The translations under genes and the position numbers were made by a program. A DNA stretch of 64,000 nucleotides from CAVXSP01 sp963764505. Lineage in GTDB: Bacteria > Acidobacteriota > Vicinamibacteria > Vicinamibacterales > SCN-69-37. The stretch's first letter is position 1; each line of letters opens with the position of its first letter. Under the pieces are notes generated by a model. It saw only the letters and a program-made list of their open reading frames with translations. It searched no databases and was not told where the DNA came from. This document shows, in pieces, positions 7,671 to 17,013 of this stretch. The stretch is from the NCBI GenBank assembly GCA_963764505.1, contig CAVXSP010000001.1, positions 1,612,001 to 1,676,000 of the forward strand, written 5' to 3'.

Positions 7671-8882
7671 ATGGAGCGGCACCGATCCGCGTGCGTCGGT
7701 ATCTGGATAGGGGCTCTGCTGGCGTTCGGTTGGTCGCAACTTCCGGCCGTTGCGCCGACTGTCTCAGCGCAGGCCGCGGCACCGGCGCCGGCTCAGGCGC
7801 CCGCAACCGCGCCCGCCGGCCGCGGCACGCCGACGCCGCCCGTGGTCTCGCCAGAAGTCGGCTCCGACCGCACGGTGACGTTCCGCCTGCGCGCGCCCGA
7901 CGCGACCGACGTCGTCCTTCGCGGACCAGGCCGCGGCCCGGCGATGGCCAAGCAGTCCAACGGCGTCTGGGAGACGACGATCGGCCCGCTGGCGCCGGGC
8001 GTCTATCAGTACAGCTTCGGCGTCAACGGGGTGTCGGTCGTCGATCCCGTCAACCAGGACGTCAACGAGACAACGAACGGCTTGCGAAATGTCGTCGTCG
8101 TGCCCGGCGGAGAGTGGACCGACATGAAGAACGTGCCGCACGGCGCGGTCGCCGAGGTCTACTACTATTCGTCGGTGCTCGGGCACGAGCGGCGTTTGCA
8201 CGTCTACACACCGCCGGGTTACGGCACGAGCACTGAACGGTATCCTGTCTTCTACCTGCTTCACGGGTCGGGCGACTCGGATCAGTCGTGGAACGCGATC
8301 GGACGCGCGGGCATCATTCTCGACAACCTGATTGCCGCGAACCGCGCGCGGCCGATGATCGTCGTCATGCCCAACGGACACACGCGCACGGGCGCAGAGA
8401 TGTCGCTGCCCGAGGCCCGGATGGAGTTCGTGCGCGAGTTCTCCGCTGACATCCTGCCGTTCGTCGAGAAGAACTATCGCGTGCGCGCCGAACGCTCGGG
8501 CCGCGCGATCGCCGGCCTGTCGATGGGCGGAGGCCAGACGCTCAACATCGGGATCCCGCACCTGGATCGGTTCGCGTACATCGGCGTCTTCAGCGCCGGA
8601 TTGGCCGGCGGCGGCGCACGAGGCGGCTCGACTGCAGACACGTTCGAGACGCAGAACAAGGCCGTGCTCGACAACGACGCGCTCAAGAAAGGCCTGAAGC
8701 TGCTCTGGTTCGGCACCGGCAAGGACGACGCGACGATGACGAGCACGAACAACGCCCTCGATCTGTTGAAGACGCACGGCTTCCAGCCGGTCTTCCATCC
8801 GAGCGAAGGCGGGCACACCTGGGAGAACTGGCGCGACTATCTGGTGATCTTCGCCGGACAGATCTTCCGCGATCGGAGCTGA
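7671..8882 (+). CDS. Secreted esterase (putative feruloyl-esterase/enterochelin-esterase type) with N-terminal E-set domain
   Basis: 403 residues from ATG 7671, chosen for the AGGAGG ribosome site about 6 bases upstream. Signal peptide (1-34), Ala/Pro linker, then an immunoglobulin-like E-set domain (about 60-140; VTFRLRAPDATDVVLRG, GVYQYSFGVNG) as in glycogen-binding modules. The alpha/beta hydrolase follows with YPVFYLLHGSGD at about 198 and the nucleophile GLSMGG at about 283; His in GGHTWENWR closes the triad. Family members cut ester bonds on plant polysaccharides or siderophores; a carbohydrate ester is the likelier target here. Confidence 0.82.
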   Translation: MERHRSACVGIWIGALLAFGWSQLPAVAPTVSAQAAAPAPAQAPATAPAGRGTPTPPVVSPEVGSDRTVTFRLRAPDATDVVLRGPGRGPAMAKQSNGVWETTIGPLAPGVYQYSFGVNGVSVVDPVNQDVNETTNGLRNVVVVPGGEWTDMKNVPHGAVAEVYYYSSVLGHERRLHVYTPPGYGTSTERYPVFYLLHGSGDSDQSWNAIGRAGIILDNLIAANRARPMIVVMPNGHTRTGAEMSLPEARMEFVREFSADILPFVEKNYRVRAERSGRAIAGLSMGGGQTLNIGIPHLDRFAYIGVFSAGLAGGGARGGSTADTFETQNKAVLDNDALKKGLKLLWFGTGKDDATMTSTNNALDLLKTHGFQPVFHPSEGGHTWENWRDYLVIFAGQIFRDRS

Positions 8883-9091
8883 CGCCGGGGCAGTCGGCGA
8901 GCGGATTCCGCAGCCGGCGCTTCGATTTGCATCGACGGCTCGACGACGATATCGTCGTCTCAGGTTGCAGAACCTGCATCGCGGCAGATGGGCAGGCGCT
9001 CGACATACTGCAAACTGGTCCTGGTGTTTTGCGGGAGTTTCCAATGAAACCGCCGGCACAGATCCTGCTCTATCGTCCGACGGAGCGGCTC

Positions 9092-9289
9092 ATGACGACG
9101 ATTGAGGAGCGGGCGAGTTTCCTCGAAGGACGAGCGGCGGAAGATACCCTGGTGCGGCAGCATATTCTTCGCACGCTCGAGTCGATGGACGGCAAGGTCG
9201 ACGCGCAGTTCCATTGGCTGGTCGGGCTGTTCGTGACGACGGTGCTCGGATTCGCCGCGATTCTCGTCACGATCGTCAGTCGGCCTTGA
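9092..9289 (+). CDS. Small coiled-coil plus single-TM protein
   Basis: 65 residues if started at ATG 9092. An amphipathic charged stretch (TTIEERASFLEGRAAEDT) is followed by one C-terminal helix of about 20 hydrophobic residues (WLVGLFVTTVLGFAAILVTI). Starts at 9044 or 8927 are also open but add atypical sequence. The 3' end overlaps the convergent permease gene by 14 bases. No family recognised. Confidence 0.45.
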   Translation: MTTIEERASFLEGRAAEDTLVRQHILRTLESMDGKVDAQFHWLVGLFVTTVLGFAAILVTIVSRP

Positions 9290-11777
9290 GCGCCTGAATC
9301 GGATCGACACGCGACGCGCGCCGCGCCGGCCACCAGGCAGCGCCGACAACTGCCGCACCGAGCAACACGATCGCAATGGTGACCGATTCGGCATCGTGAG
9401 GGTCGATGTCGGTGAGAACACCGCCGACCCATCGGCCAGCGATCCACGCCAGCGGCAGACCAGCCGCGACGCCGGCCGCGGCAATCGTCCCAGCGCGCCT
9501 CACCACCATCAACTGCAGCGATCGCGACGTCGCGCCGAGCGCCGAACGGATGGCCAGTTCCCGTGTCCGCGCTGCCACCGTCGACGCCAGCAGGCCGAAG
9601 AGACCGATGACGACGATCGCGAACGCCATGCCGCCGAAGGCGTAGCCGCCGATCGCCAACAGACGCTCGCGCAGCAGCGAATGTTCGATCTGCTCGCGAA
9701 TCGTGACCTGGTCGTACACGAACTCCTGGCCGAGCGACTGGACCTCGTGCGCGATGCGCGGCTGCAGCGCGCCGAACGCGCCCGTCCAGCGGATCTCGAT
9801 CGCCGTCGGCAAACGGCCGATCGCGCTGTGCGCCTGCAGCATGGGCAGAAACACGAAGAGGGGATCGCGGGTGTGCAGGTCCGCCAGCCGTGCGTCGGCC
9901 GACACGCCGACAATCGGAATGCGCTGCATGTCGGGCGTGCGCGCGACGCGGATGAACTGGCCGATCGGATCGCGAGTGCCGAACAGCCTCTCGGCCAGAC
10001 GGGCGGACACGATCGCGGCCCGCGGATGCTCGGCGTCGTCCGCCCACGTGAAGTCCCGGCCAGCTCGAAGCGGAACGTCCAGGGCGCCGAAATATCCTGG
10101 CGAGATCGCCACGAACGTGGCCTCAACCTCGTCAGTGGATGCCGAGTCCGCGGGCGCGACCGGTTGCTTCTCCTCCCCCGGCGCGAACCCCCACACCGGC
10201 GCAATGTCCGAGAACCCGACGGCCCTCACACCGGAGATCGCCACCAGACGGTCGTGAAGGGTCCGCGCATACGCGACGGCATCGACCTTCGGATCGTGCC
10301 CTGGCTGCAAGGTGGTGCTCGCGACCGATGTGCCCTCGGTCCGGAATCCGGGGGTGACGTGTCGTAGGCCGGACAGGCTTCGAGCGAAGAGGGCGGCGCC
10401 GACGACCAGAACCAGCGCAACGGCGATCTGGCCCATGAGCAGACCATCGATCCATCGTGACGTTCGGACGTCGATCGTCGAACGGGAACCGGTCCGAGGC
10501 GCCCGGCGCGTCGCACGCCAGATCGGCACGAGGCCCACGATCGTGCCGGTGACCAATGCCGAGGTCGCGACGGCCGCCGCCACGCGCCAGTCCGGCGAGA
10601 GATCGAGACGGAAGTTCGGATCGGGCGCCCAGATCGAAAAGAGCATGGTCGCAAGCACCTCCGCGCCCTTCCACGCCATCGGCAAGCCGAGCGCACTTCC
10701 GGCGACTGCGAGGAGCAAGCCCTCGGTGAGCCATTGCCGGACGAGCCGGCCGCGCGAGGCGCCCAGCGCCGCGCGAATCGCCAGTTCGTCCTTTCGGAGC
10801 ATCGCGCGCGCCAGCACCAATCCCGCCAGATTCGCGGCGACGATGATCATCAGCCACGCCGTCGCCGAGGCGAGCAAGGTGAGCGGCCCTGCGTACCAGT
10901 TCCGGGTATCCGAAAAGCCCTTCGCGGCGGATTGGACGCTCAGCTGGAGCGTCAGGAACTCGTCACGCTCGGCACCCTTCAGGTTCGCCGGGACAACGGC
11001 TCGGCGAATCGAGGGCCAGAGCGACTGGAGCTGCGCGCGTGCCTGGTCGAGCGTCACACCTGGACGCAGCCGTCCCACACCGTATTGAAGCGGGATGGGT
11101 TCTTCCGCGCCCAGCCCTTCGTTGGCGAACAGCACGCGCGCGATCGTGATCGGCATCGCGAAGGCGACGGCCGAGTCGGCGGTCAACGCGCAGAATCCAG
11201 GCTGCGCGACTCCGACAATCGTGGACGTCTGACCGTGCAGGCGAATCGTCTTGCCGACGACGTCGGGACTTCGTGCATAGCGTCGCCGCCATTCGGCGTC
11301 GCTCAGGACCGCCACGCGGGCCGATCCGTGGACGTCGTCCGCCGAGATCAGCCGGCCGAGCCGCGCGCCGACCTGGAGCACGGCGAAGTACAACTCGTCG
11401 ACGAACGCAACCGGCACTTCGGCAAAGGCTCCATCGCGCTCGACGGGCGCCCAGCCGAAAAACGACGCCGAGACGTCGCGGAAGACGGTCTGGGCCTTTC
11501 GAAATGGCTCGAAGGCTTGAAGCGGCGCGAGGTTGGCCCAGTCCGGATGCTTCGGATCCACTGCCGAAAATGCTACGAGCTGGTTGGGGGCATGCACCGG
11601 CAGCGGACGCAGCAGGAGCGCATCGAACAGGCTGAAGAGCGCAACGTTCGCGCTCGTGCCGAAGGCCAGGATGATGAGCGCCGTCGCGGTGAACAGGGGC
11701 GACGAGCGCCACTGGCGCAGCGCATAGCGCACGTCCTGCGCCAGTTCGGACAGGAGCACACGGATGCGCCGGCTCAT
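9276..11777 (-). CDS. ADOP-family ABC-type permease (MacB/FtsX-like)
   Basis: 833 residues. The start RVLLSELAQDVRYALRQW and FTATALIILAFGTSANVALFSLFDALLLRPL are characteristic of acidobacterial duplicated orphan permeases. The order is: TM helix, MacB-like periplasmic domain (about 50-280), three-TM FtsX domain (about 290-410), then a duplicated set of TM helix, periplasmic domain and FtsX domain to the end. No ATPase gene is adjacent, hence 'orphan'. This copy lacks the N-terminal prefix domain found in the second ADOP of the window. Substrate unknown; family members are thought to act in export or envelope remodelling. Confidence 0.88.
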   Translation of the reverse strand: MSRRIRVLLSELAQDVRYALRQWRSSPLFTATALIILAFGTSANVALFSLFDALLLRPLPVHAPNQLVAFSAVDPKHPDWANLAPLQAFEPFRKAQTVFRDVSASFFGWAPVERDGAFAEVPVAFVDELYFAVLQVGARLGRLISADDVHGSARVAVLSDAEWRRRYARSPDVVGKTIRLHGQTSTIVGVAQPGFCALTADSAVAFAMPITIARVLFANEGLGAEEPIPLQYGVGRLRPGVTLDQARAQLQSLWPSIRRAVVPANLKGAERDEFLTLQLSVQSAAKGFSDTRNWYAGPLTLLASATAWLMIIVAANLAGLVLARAMLRKDELAIRAALGASRGRLVRQWLTEGLLLAVAGSALGLPMAWKGAEVLATMLFSIWAPDPNFRLDLSPDWRVAAAVATSALVTGTIVGLVPIWRATRRAPRTGSRSTIDVRTSRWIDGLLMGQIAVALVLVVGAALFARSLSGLRHVTPGFRTEGTSVASTTLQPGHDPKVDAVAYARTLHDRLVAISGVRAVGFSDIAPVWGFAPGEEKQPVAPADSASTDEVEATFVAISPGYFGALDVPLRAGRDFTWADDAEHPRAAIVSARLAERLFGTRDPIGQFIRVARTPDMQRIPIVGVSADARLADLHTRDPLFVFLPMLQAHSAIGRLPTAIEIRWTGAFGALQPRIAHEVQSLGQEFVYDQVTIREQIEHSLLRERLLAIGGYAFGGMAFAIVVIGLFGLLASTVAARTRELAIRSALGATSRSLQLMVVRRAGTIAAAGVAAGLPLAWIAGRWVGGVLTDIDPHDAESVTIAIVLLGAAVVGAAWWPARRASRVDPIQALKAD

Positions 11778-11851
11778 CGTGGTCGAGCCTAGACCCAGGA
11801 CATGCCGCGATCAAGGGTCCGACCGGATTGCGCTCGCGCGGCTGGCTCTCT

Positions 11852-12667
11852 CTACAAGGAGGCCGGGCGCGGGATGGGATCCCACCGCCGGCTCGCGCCG
11901 GGGTTGAGCGACAGCGCGCGTTCGAGACCGAGCAGGATCAGGTCGGGCACGACGGCGTCGAAGAGCCGCTCGTCCTCGAACAGCCGCGAGAACCCGCCCG
12001 TGCCGAGGACGACCGCCGGCGCTCCGCGAAACGCCTGCTCGCGGATCTCCCGCGTCAGCTCGCGAACGACCGCCCGATTGCCGAAGTACAGACCTGACTG
12101 GAGCCCTTCGATCGTCGATCGGCCGACCAGCTCTGCCGGCCGCACGATCTCCACGTTCGGCAGGCGCGCCGTGTTCCGTTCCAGCGCATCGATCGAGATC
12201 TGCAGCCCGGGAAGGATGATCCCGCCGAGGTAGTCCCGCCCCGCGCCCACCACGTCCAGCGTCGTCGCCGTGCCGAAGTCCACGATGATCAGATGTCGAT
12301 CGGGGTAGAGGTGCGTCGCCGCGATGGCGTTCGCGATGCGGTCCGGCCCGACTTCGAGAGGATTCCGGTAGCGGATGTTCAGTCCGGTCTTCGCGCCCGC
12401 CTGCAGGACGAACGGGTCGATCCCGAAGTACTTTCGGCAGCAGCTTCGCAGCGAGTAGATCACCTCCGGCACCACGGAGCACGCGGCGATCTGCTCGATG
12501 CTGAAGGGGTCGCCTCCGTTCTCCCTGATGACGCTCCGGAGGAATACGCCGAGCTCGTCCGACGAGGTCGGCGAGCGGGACGGCTGGCGGAAGCGCAGCG
12601 TGAGCTCGCGATCGCGGAACAGACCGCCGAAGATCTGGCTGTTGCCGATGTCGAGCGTCAGGATCAT
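11852..12667 (-). CDS. coaX: Type III pantothenate kinase
   Basis: 271 residues, first enzyme of CoA synthesis: phosphorylates pantothenate. The CoaX marks are present: LTLDIGNSQIFGG (phosphate loop), NPLEVGPDRIAN (GPDR motif with catalytic Asp), IVDFGTATTLD and GGIILPGLQ. Type III kinases use a monovalent cation and are not inhibited by CoA. The ATG overlaps the stop of panC by 4 bases (ATGA), so it is the last gene of a panB-panC-coaX operon. Confidence 0.94.
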   Translation of the reverse strand: MILTLDIGNSQIFGGLFRDRELTLRFRQPSRSPTSSDELGVFLRSVIRENGGDPFSIEQIAACSVVPEVIYSLRSCCRKYFGIDPFVLQAGAKTGLNIRYRNPLEVGPDRIANAIAATHLYPDRHLIIVDFGTATTLDVVGAGRDYLGGIILPGLQISIDALERNTARLPNVEIVRPAELVGRSTIEGLQSGLYFGNRAVVRELTREIREQAFRGAPAVVLGTGGFSRLFEDERLFDAVVPDLILLGLERALSLNPGASRRWDPIPRPASL

Positions 12668-13437
12668 GGCGCGGTTTGCGGCACGTTGTCGATGAGCCGC
12701 ACGCCGCCCAGGCGCACGGCGCCCATCCGCCGGCCGTCGACCTCCTCGACGTAGTCCACGTCGAAGCCGAGGGCGGCGAGCTCGCGGCGGGCCTGTTCGA
12801 CCGTCGAGGCGGACGCGAGGACGCGCGGGAACTGCGGCGCCTTCCGCCGTTCGGCGGCCCCGAGCCGCCGGTTGCGCGAGCTGTACGCGAGACCGTCCGG
12901 TTCGCGAACCGTCGGGCAGCCGACGATCGCGGTCGGCAGGAAGAAGGCGTCGACCATGCCCCGCACGAGCTGGAGCTGCTGCCAGTCCTTTTCGCCGAAG
13001 TAGGCCCGTTCCGGCGCGGCGAGTTGCAGCAGCTTCAGTACCACGGTCAGCACGCCGGTGAAGTGTCCCGGCCGCGCGGCGCCCTCGAGCCGCGTCGAGA
13101 GGCCGCTTTCGGTCACGCGGTAGCGATAGCCGTCGGGATAGAGATCGCCATCGCGTGGCGGAAGGACGAAGTCCACGTGCTCGCCGCGCAGCGCCTCGAG
13201 GTCGGCCTCGATCGTGCGCGGATACGCGGCCAGGTCGTCCGGACGGTCGAACTGCGTCGGATTGACGAAGATGCTGACGAGGGTGTGGTCGTTCTCCCCG
13301 CGGCTGCGGCGCACCAGCGTGAGGTGCCCCTCGTGCAGCGCGCCCATCGTCGGCACGAATCCCAGCGTCGCGCCGCGCCGCTGCTGGGCGGCCCGTTCGC
13401 TCCTCCAGGACGTCAGGTCTTCGAACACCCTCGTCAC
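12664..13437 (-). CDS. panC: Pantoate--beta-alanine ligase
   Basis: 257 residues from GTG 13437. Joins pantoate and beta-alanine with ATP to give pantothenate. Motifs: GFVPTMGALHEGHLTLV (HxGH nucleotide site), SIFVNPTQF, GHFTGVLTVVLKLL, YFGEKDWQQL and SSRNRRL. The C-terminal part is slightly shorter than in most homologues (usually about 280 residues), mainly around residues 190-215. The GTG start overlaps the stop of panB by 4 bases (GTGA), indicating coupled translation. A longer open frame reaches 14151 but that part is a shadow of panB. Confidence 0.94.
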   Translation of the reverse strand: MTRVFEDLTSWRSERAAQQRRGATLGFVPTMGALHEGHLTLVRRSRGENDHTLVSIFVNPTQFDRPDDLAAYPRTIEADLEALRGEHVDFVLPPRDGDLYPDGYRYRVTESGLSTRLEGAARPGHFTGVLTVVLKLLQLAAPERAYFGEKDWQQLQLVRGMVDAFFLPTAIVGCPTVREPDGLAYSSRNRRLGAAERRKAPQFPRVLASASTVEQARRELAALGFDVDYVEEVDGRRMGAVRLGGVRLIDNVPQTAP

Positions 13438-14225
13438 GAGTAGCTTTCCTCGGGTCTGGGGAACTCCGCCTGCTTCACGTCGGCGTCGTATTGGTTGAGG
13501 GCGTCCGTGAGGAGGCCGGCGCCGTCGAGATAGCGCCGGACGAAGCGCGGGCTGGGCGTCGCGTCCACGCCCCAGAGATCCTGGAGCACGAGGACCTGCC
13601 CGTCCGTGCCGGCGCCGGCGCCGATGCCGATGGTCGGGATGGCGAGCTCGGCCGTGATTCCCGCGGCCAGCTCGGCGGGTATGCACTCGAGCACGACCGC
13701 GAAGCAGCCCAGCTCCTCCAGCCGGAGTGCCTGCCGCCGGACGGTCGAGGCCTCCGCTTCGTTCCGGCCCTGCACCCTGAAGCCGCCGAACTGATGGACC
13801 GACTGAGGGGTCAGGCCGACGTGGCCCATCACCGGGACGCCGGAGCCGACGATCTGGCGGATGACGTCCTCGTGTCCGTCGACGCCCTCGAGCTTGACTG
13901 CCTGGGCGCCGCTGCGGACGAGCGCGCCGACGGCCGAGATCGCCGCCGGAATTCCCTTGCGGAACGACAGGAACGGCAGGTCCGCGATCACGAACTTGCC
14001 CCGGGCGCCGCGCGCGACGGCGCGGGTGTGCAACGCGAGCAGCGCCACGGTCGCCGAGAGCGTCGTCGCGTGGCCGTGCACCACCATGGCGGCCGAATCG
14101 CCCACCAGGATGGTGTCGACCGTCGACCGGGAGACGAGCGCGGCAGACCACGCGTCGTACGCGGTGACCATCGAGATCTTCCGTCCCTCGGCCTTCGCGC
14201 GCGCGAAGTCACAGACGCTGCGCAT
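13434..14225 (-). CDS. panB: 3-methyl-2-oxobutanoate hydroxymethyltransferase
   Basis: 263 residues from ATG 14225. Transfers a hydroxymethyl group from methylene-tetrahydrofolate to alpha-ketoisovalerate, giving ketopantoate. Motifs: ISMVTAYDAWSA, ILVGDSAAMVVHGHATT (metal site), AVKLEG, GHVGLTPQSVHQFGGF, VLECIPAELA and PTIGIGAGAGTDGQVLV. First gene of the panB-panC-coaX operon; panE and panD are not nearby. The frame stays open far upstream to 15020, but that sequence is antisense to a GNAT gene. Confidence 0.95.
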   Translation of the reverse strand: MRSVCDFARAKAEGRKISMVTAYDAWSAALVSRSTVDTILVGDSAAMVVHGHATTLSATVALLALHTRAVARGARGKFVIADLPFLSFRKGIPAAISAVGALVRSGAQAVKLEGVDGHEDVIRQIVGSGVPVMGHVGLTPQSVHQFGGFRVQGRNEAEASTVRRQALRLEELGCFAVVLECIPAELAAGITAELAIPTIGIGAGAGTDGQVLVLQDLWGVDATPSPRFVRRYLDGAGLLTDALNQYDADVKQAEFPRPEESYS

Positions 14226-14405
14226 GGCGCCTCGGAACGACGATCGAACGTGCGGGCAGAGCCGGCCGGCTGGGCGCGGGTACCTGTCCCATGGATCAGG
14301 TCCTCCTGGAAGGCGAGACGACAGATCAACCGGGTCGCCGTTCTTTCGAATCGGCGCCTCGTCCATCCTATCGCGATCAGAATCGAAGGGTCCAGGCAGA
14401 CTACT

Positions 14406-14981
14406 ATGGCCGCGTGCCCGGTTCCGAGTACCTGGCTCCAGACCGAGCGGCTGGCGCTGCGGCGGTTCACGCCCGTCGATCTCGACTGGCTCGCCGCGTT
14501 CTACAGCGATCCGGACGTCGTCCGCTTCCTGGGCGGGACGCGGGACCGCGGCCAGACGGAAGAGCTCCTGCAGGAACGGATTCTGCGCTATTACGACGAA
14601 CACCCAGGGATGGGCATTTGGATGACCGTCGAACGCGCTTCTGGATCGCCCATCGGCTTCCATCTGCTGAATCACATTCGCGGTGAGACGATCGAGCAGG
14701 TGGGATTCGGTCTGTTGAAGTCGGCCTGGGCGCGCGGATTCGCGAGCGAGATGGCGGTCGAGGTGCTGCGCTACGGGTTCGCCGACCTCGGGCTGGCGCG
14801 CATCGCCGGAATGGCGAACCTCCAGAACCACGCGTCGCAGCGCGTGCTTCGGAAGATCGGGTTGCAGCGGCGCGGGGAGCGCGCCTTCCCGCATCCGGCC
14901 TACGTGGCGGAGGGCCCGATGGCCTGGTTCGAGCGGGACGCGGCGGACTGGCTGGCGGAACGGCAGGGGCCCAAAGCCTGA
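14406..14981 (+). CDS. GNAT-family N-acetyltransferase (RimJ/RimL-like)
   Basis: 191 residues. Begins TERLALRRFTPVDLDWLAAF and continues with IGFHLLN, QVGFGLLKSAWARGFASEMA and NLQNHASQRVLRKIGL, the strand/helix order of the RimJ/RimL GNAT subfamily. The usual acetyl-CoA loop (R/QxxGxG/A) is present as WARGFAS. Such proteins acetylate ribosomal protein termini or small amines; substrate unknown. Transcribed divergently from panB, with 180 bases between start codons. Confidence 0.85.
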   Translation: MAACPVPSTWLQTERLALRRFTPVDLDWLAAFYSDPDVVRFLGGTRDRGQTEELLQERILRYYDEHPGMGIWMTVERASGSPIGFHLLNHIRGETIEQVGFGLLKSAWARGFASEMAVEVLRYGFADLGLARIAGMANLQNHASQRVLRKIGLQRRGERAFPHPAYVAEGPMAWFERDAADWLAERQGPKA

Positions 14982-14996
14982 AGCCCAAAGCCCAAA
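14969..14996. repeat. 7-bp tandem array at stop codon (GCCCAAA type)
   Basis: Four consecutive 7-base units: GCCCAAA, GCCTGAA, GCCCAAA, GCCCAAA. The stop codon of the acetyltransferase is inside the second unit, and the next gene's ATG follows 4 bases after the array. Confidence 0.8.
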
Positions 14997-15000
14997 GATC

Positions 15001-15825
15001 ATGCGCTTCGCCATCTGCAACGAGCTGTTCGAAGGCTGGGACTTCGGGCGCGTGTGCGACTTCGTGCGGCAGGTCGGCTACGAGGGCCTCGAGCTGGCGC
15101 CGTTCACGCTCGCGGCGACGCCGCACGACCTGCCCGCGGCCGGCCGCACGCAACTGCGGCGGCGCGCGGGCGAGGCCGGCGTGGAGATCGTCGGCCTGCA
15201 CTGGCTGCTGGCGCGTACGGAAGGCCTGCATCTCACGTCGCCCGATCCGGCCGTGCGGCGGAGTACAAGCGCCTACCTGCGGTCGCTCGCCGCGCTGTGC
15301 CGCGAGCTGGGCGGCTCGGTGCTGGTATTCGGATCGCCGGCGCAGCGCTCGCGGCAGCCGGGCGTCTCGCCCGTGGACGCGTTCGAGTACGCCGCGGATA
15401 CGATCGGCGACGTCCTGGCGGAGCTCGAGGCGTCGAGCGTCACGTTCTGCCTCGAACCGCTCGCGACGGACGAGACCGATTTCCTGAACACCTGCGAGGA
15501 GGCCGTCCGCTTGATCGACCGGCTCGGCCACCCGAACGTGCGGCTGCACCTCGACGTCAAGGCGATGTCGGCCGAGGCGGTCCCGATCGAGTCCGTCATT
15601 CGGGAGTACGCGCCGCGGGCCGGCCATTTTCACGCGAACGACCCGAACCGGCGCGGCCCGGGATTCGGGGCGATCGACTTCGTGCCGATCTTCCGCGCAC
15701 TGCAGGAGGCTGGCTACAATCGCTGGGTCTCGGTCGAGGTGTTCGATTTCACGCCGGATCCAGAGACGATTGCGCGCCGGAGTCTCGAGTACATGACGGC
15801 GTGCTGGGAGGCGAGCCGTGACTGA
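15001..15825 (+). CDS. Sugar phosphate isomerase/epimerase, TIM-barrel (AP endonuclease 2 fold)
   Basis: 274 residues with the xylose-isomerase-like barrel: ICNELFEG and GYEGLELAP at the N-terminus, EIVGLHWLLA, FCLEPLA (metal Glu), VRLHLDVKAM, AGHFHANDPN (metal His/Asp) and WVSVEVFDF (last metal Glu). These are the metal ligands of the IolE/sugar epimerase superfamily. It likely interconverts keto-sugars or inosose-like compounds in the cytoplasm. Starts 5 bases after a 7-bp repeat array and overlaps the next gene by 8 bases, so the two are co-translated. Confidence 0.85.
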   Translation: MRFAICNELFEGWDFGRVCDFVRQVGYEGLELAPFTLAATPHDLPAAGRTQLRRRAGEAGVEIVGLHWLLARTEGLHLTSPDPAVRRSTSAYLRSLAALCRELGGSVLVFGSPAQRSRQPGVSPVDAFEYAADTIGDVLAELEASSVTFCLEPLATDETDFLNTCEEAVRLIDRLGHPNVRLHLDVKAMSAEAVPIESVIREYAPRAGHFHANDPNRRGPGFGAIDFVPIFRALQEAGYNRWVSVEVFDFTPDPETIARRSLEYMTACWEASRD

Positions 15826-16807
15826 CCGGACATCCATTCCGAAGCGGCGGTTCTTCATCGTGGCGATCCTGGCCCTGGCGTCCGCGGCGGCGCCGCGCCC
15901 GGCTGCCCGCGCCGCCGACGTCCGCATTCGAGCGGATGCCGCTCGCCAGCAGTACGTGATCGTGATCGGCGGCAAGCCGTTCACGGCGTATTGCTTCGGC
16001 AGCGACTTCCCGGACAAGCCGGTGTTCTATCCGGTCATGAGTCCGAACGGCGCACGCGTGAACCGCGAGTTCCCGATGGTCAAAGATGTGCCGGGCGAGT
16101 CGACCGACCATCCGCACCACCAGTCGCTCTTCTTCACCTACGACGAAGTGAACGGCGTGCACTTCTGGAACCCGGACACGAGCGGCCGGCGCATCGTCTC
16201 CCGGGGCGTGCACGTCGGCGCGACGGACGATCGCCTCACGGCCGACCTGGCCTGGAACGACCAGGACGGCCGCACGCTGCTCGACGAGACGAAGCAGGTG
16301 CGCTTCGGCGGGGACGCGGACGTGTTCTGGATGGATCACGACATCATGCTGCGGGCGGCGGTGCCGGTCACCTTCGGTGACACGAAGGAGGGCGCGTTCG
16401 GGATCCGCCTGAACGACACGCTCAAGGAGAACGGCGGCAGCGGGAGGTACGTCCGGGCCGACGGCGCCGAGACGGCGGCGAACATCTGGGGCAGGACGAG
16501 CCCCTGGGTCGCGATTCGCGGCAGCGTCAAGGACCAGACCGGGGAGAAGCCGGTGACGGTCGCCATCTTCGCGCACCCGTCGGGCCTGAACTTCCCGCCG
16601 TACTGGCACGCGCGCGACTACGGGCTGTTCGCGGCCAATCCGTTCGCGCGCAAAGCCTACGACCCGAGCGCGCCGGAGCGGATCACCAGACTTGGTGTCG
16701 GCGACAGCATGCGGCTCGGTTTCCGGCTGGCGGTCTACGCCGGGAAGGTGGAGACCGCCCGGCTGGCCCAGGATTTCAGGAGCTACAGCGCGATCCCGCT
16801 GCGATGA
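15818..16807 (+). CDS. DUF6807 ('PmoA-like') secreted protein
   Basis: 329 residues with a signal peptide (about 1-32, ending ARAAD). Conserved family segments: FYPVMSPNGARVNREFPM, STDHPHHQSLFFTYDEVNG, GAFGIRLNDTL, WVAIRG and NFPPYWHARDYGLFAANPF. The family is annotated as PmoA-like in many genomes although it is not methane monooxygenase; it occurs next to sugar isomerases and Gfo/Idh enzymes in saccharolytic bacteria. Its chemical role is unknown. Overlaps the isomerase gene by 8 bases. Confidence 0.8.
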   Translation: MTDRTSIPKRRFFIVAILALASAAAPRPAARAADVRIRADAARQQYVIVIGGKPFTAYCFGSDFPDKPVFYPVMSPNGARVNREFPMVKDVPGESTDHPHHQSLFFTYDEVNGVHFWNPDTSGRRIVSRGVHVGATDDRLTADLAWNDQDGRTLLDETKQVRFGGDADVFWMDHDIMLRAAVPVTFGDTKEGAFGIRLNDTLKENGGSGRYVRADGAETAANIWGRTSPWVAIRGSVKDQTGEKPVTVAIFAHPSGLNFPPYWHARDYGLFAANPFARKAYDPSAPERITRLGVGDSMRLGFRLAVYAGKVETARLAQDFRSYSAIPLR

Positions 16808-17013
16808 CCCGCGCCTCTACGGTCGTGTCCGGAGTGGGCGGCGCACCACCAATTCCGGAATCCACCGCAGCCACGTGATCGCTTGAAAGGCATGGCATCG
16901 AGCAGTACATCGTGAGCGATCGGGTGCACGATGTCGTGCTCGATCATCAGCAGCCCATCGCCGATAGCTGCGGCGAGATCGCCGCACTTCGTCCGGCCGG
17001 GCTCGTCGTCATC

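Noticed and set aside
8883..8925. CGCCGG/CCGGCG pairing after the esterase gene as a terminator
   Set aside because: Large loop, short stem and no T-run; not distinguishable from chance in this base composition.
16860..17000. Minus-strand open stretch containing GLLMIEHDIVHPIAHDV, faintly like part of a glycosyltransferase
   Set aside because: No start codon, less than 60 residues, no second motif; could be a gene remnant but cannot be supported.
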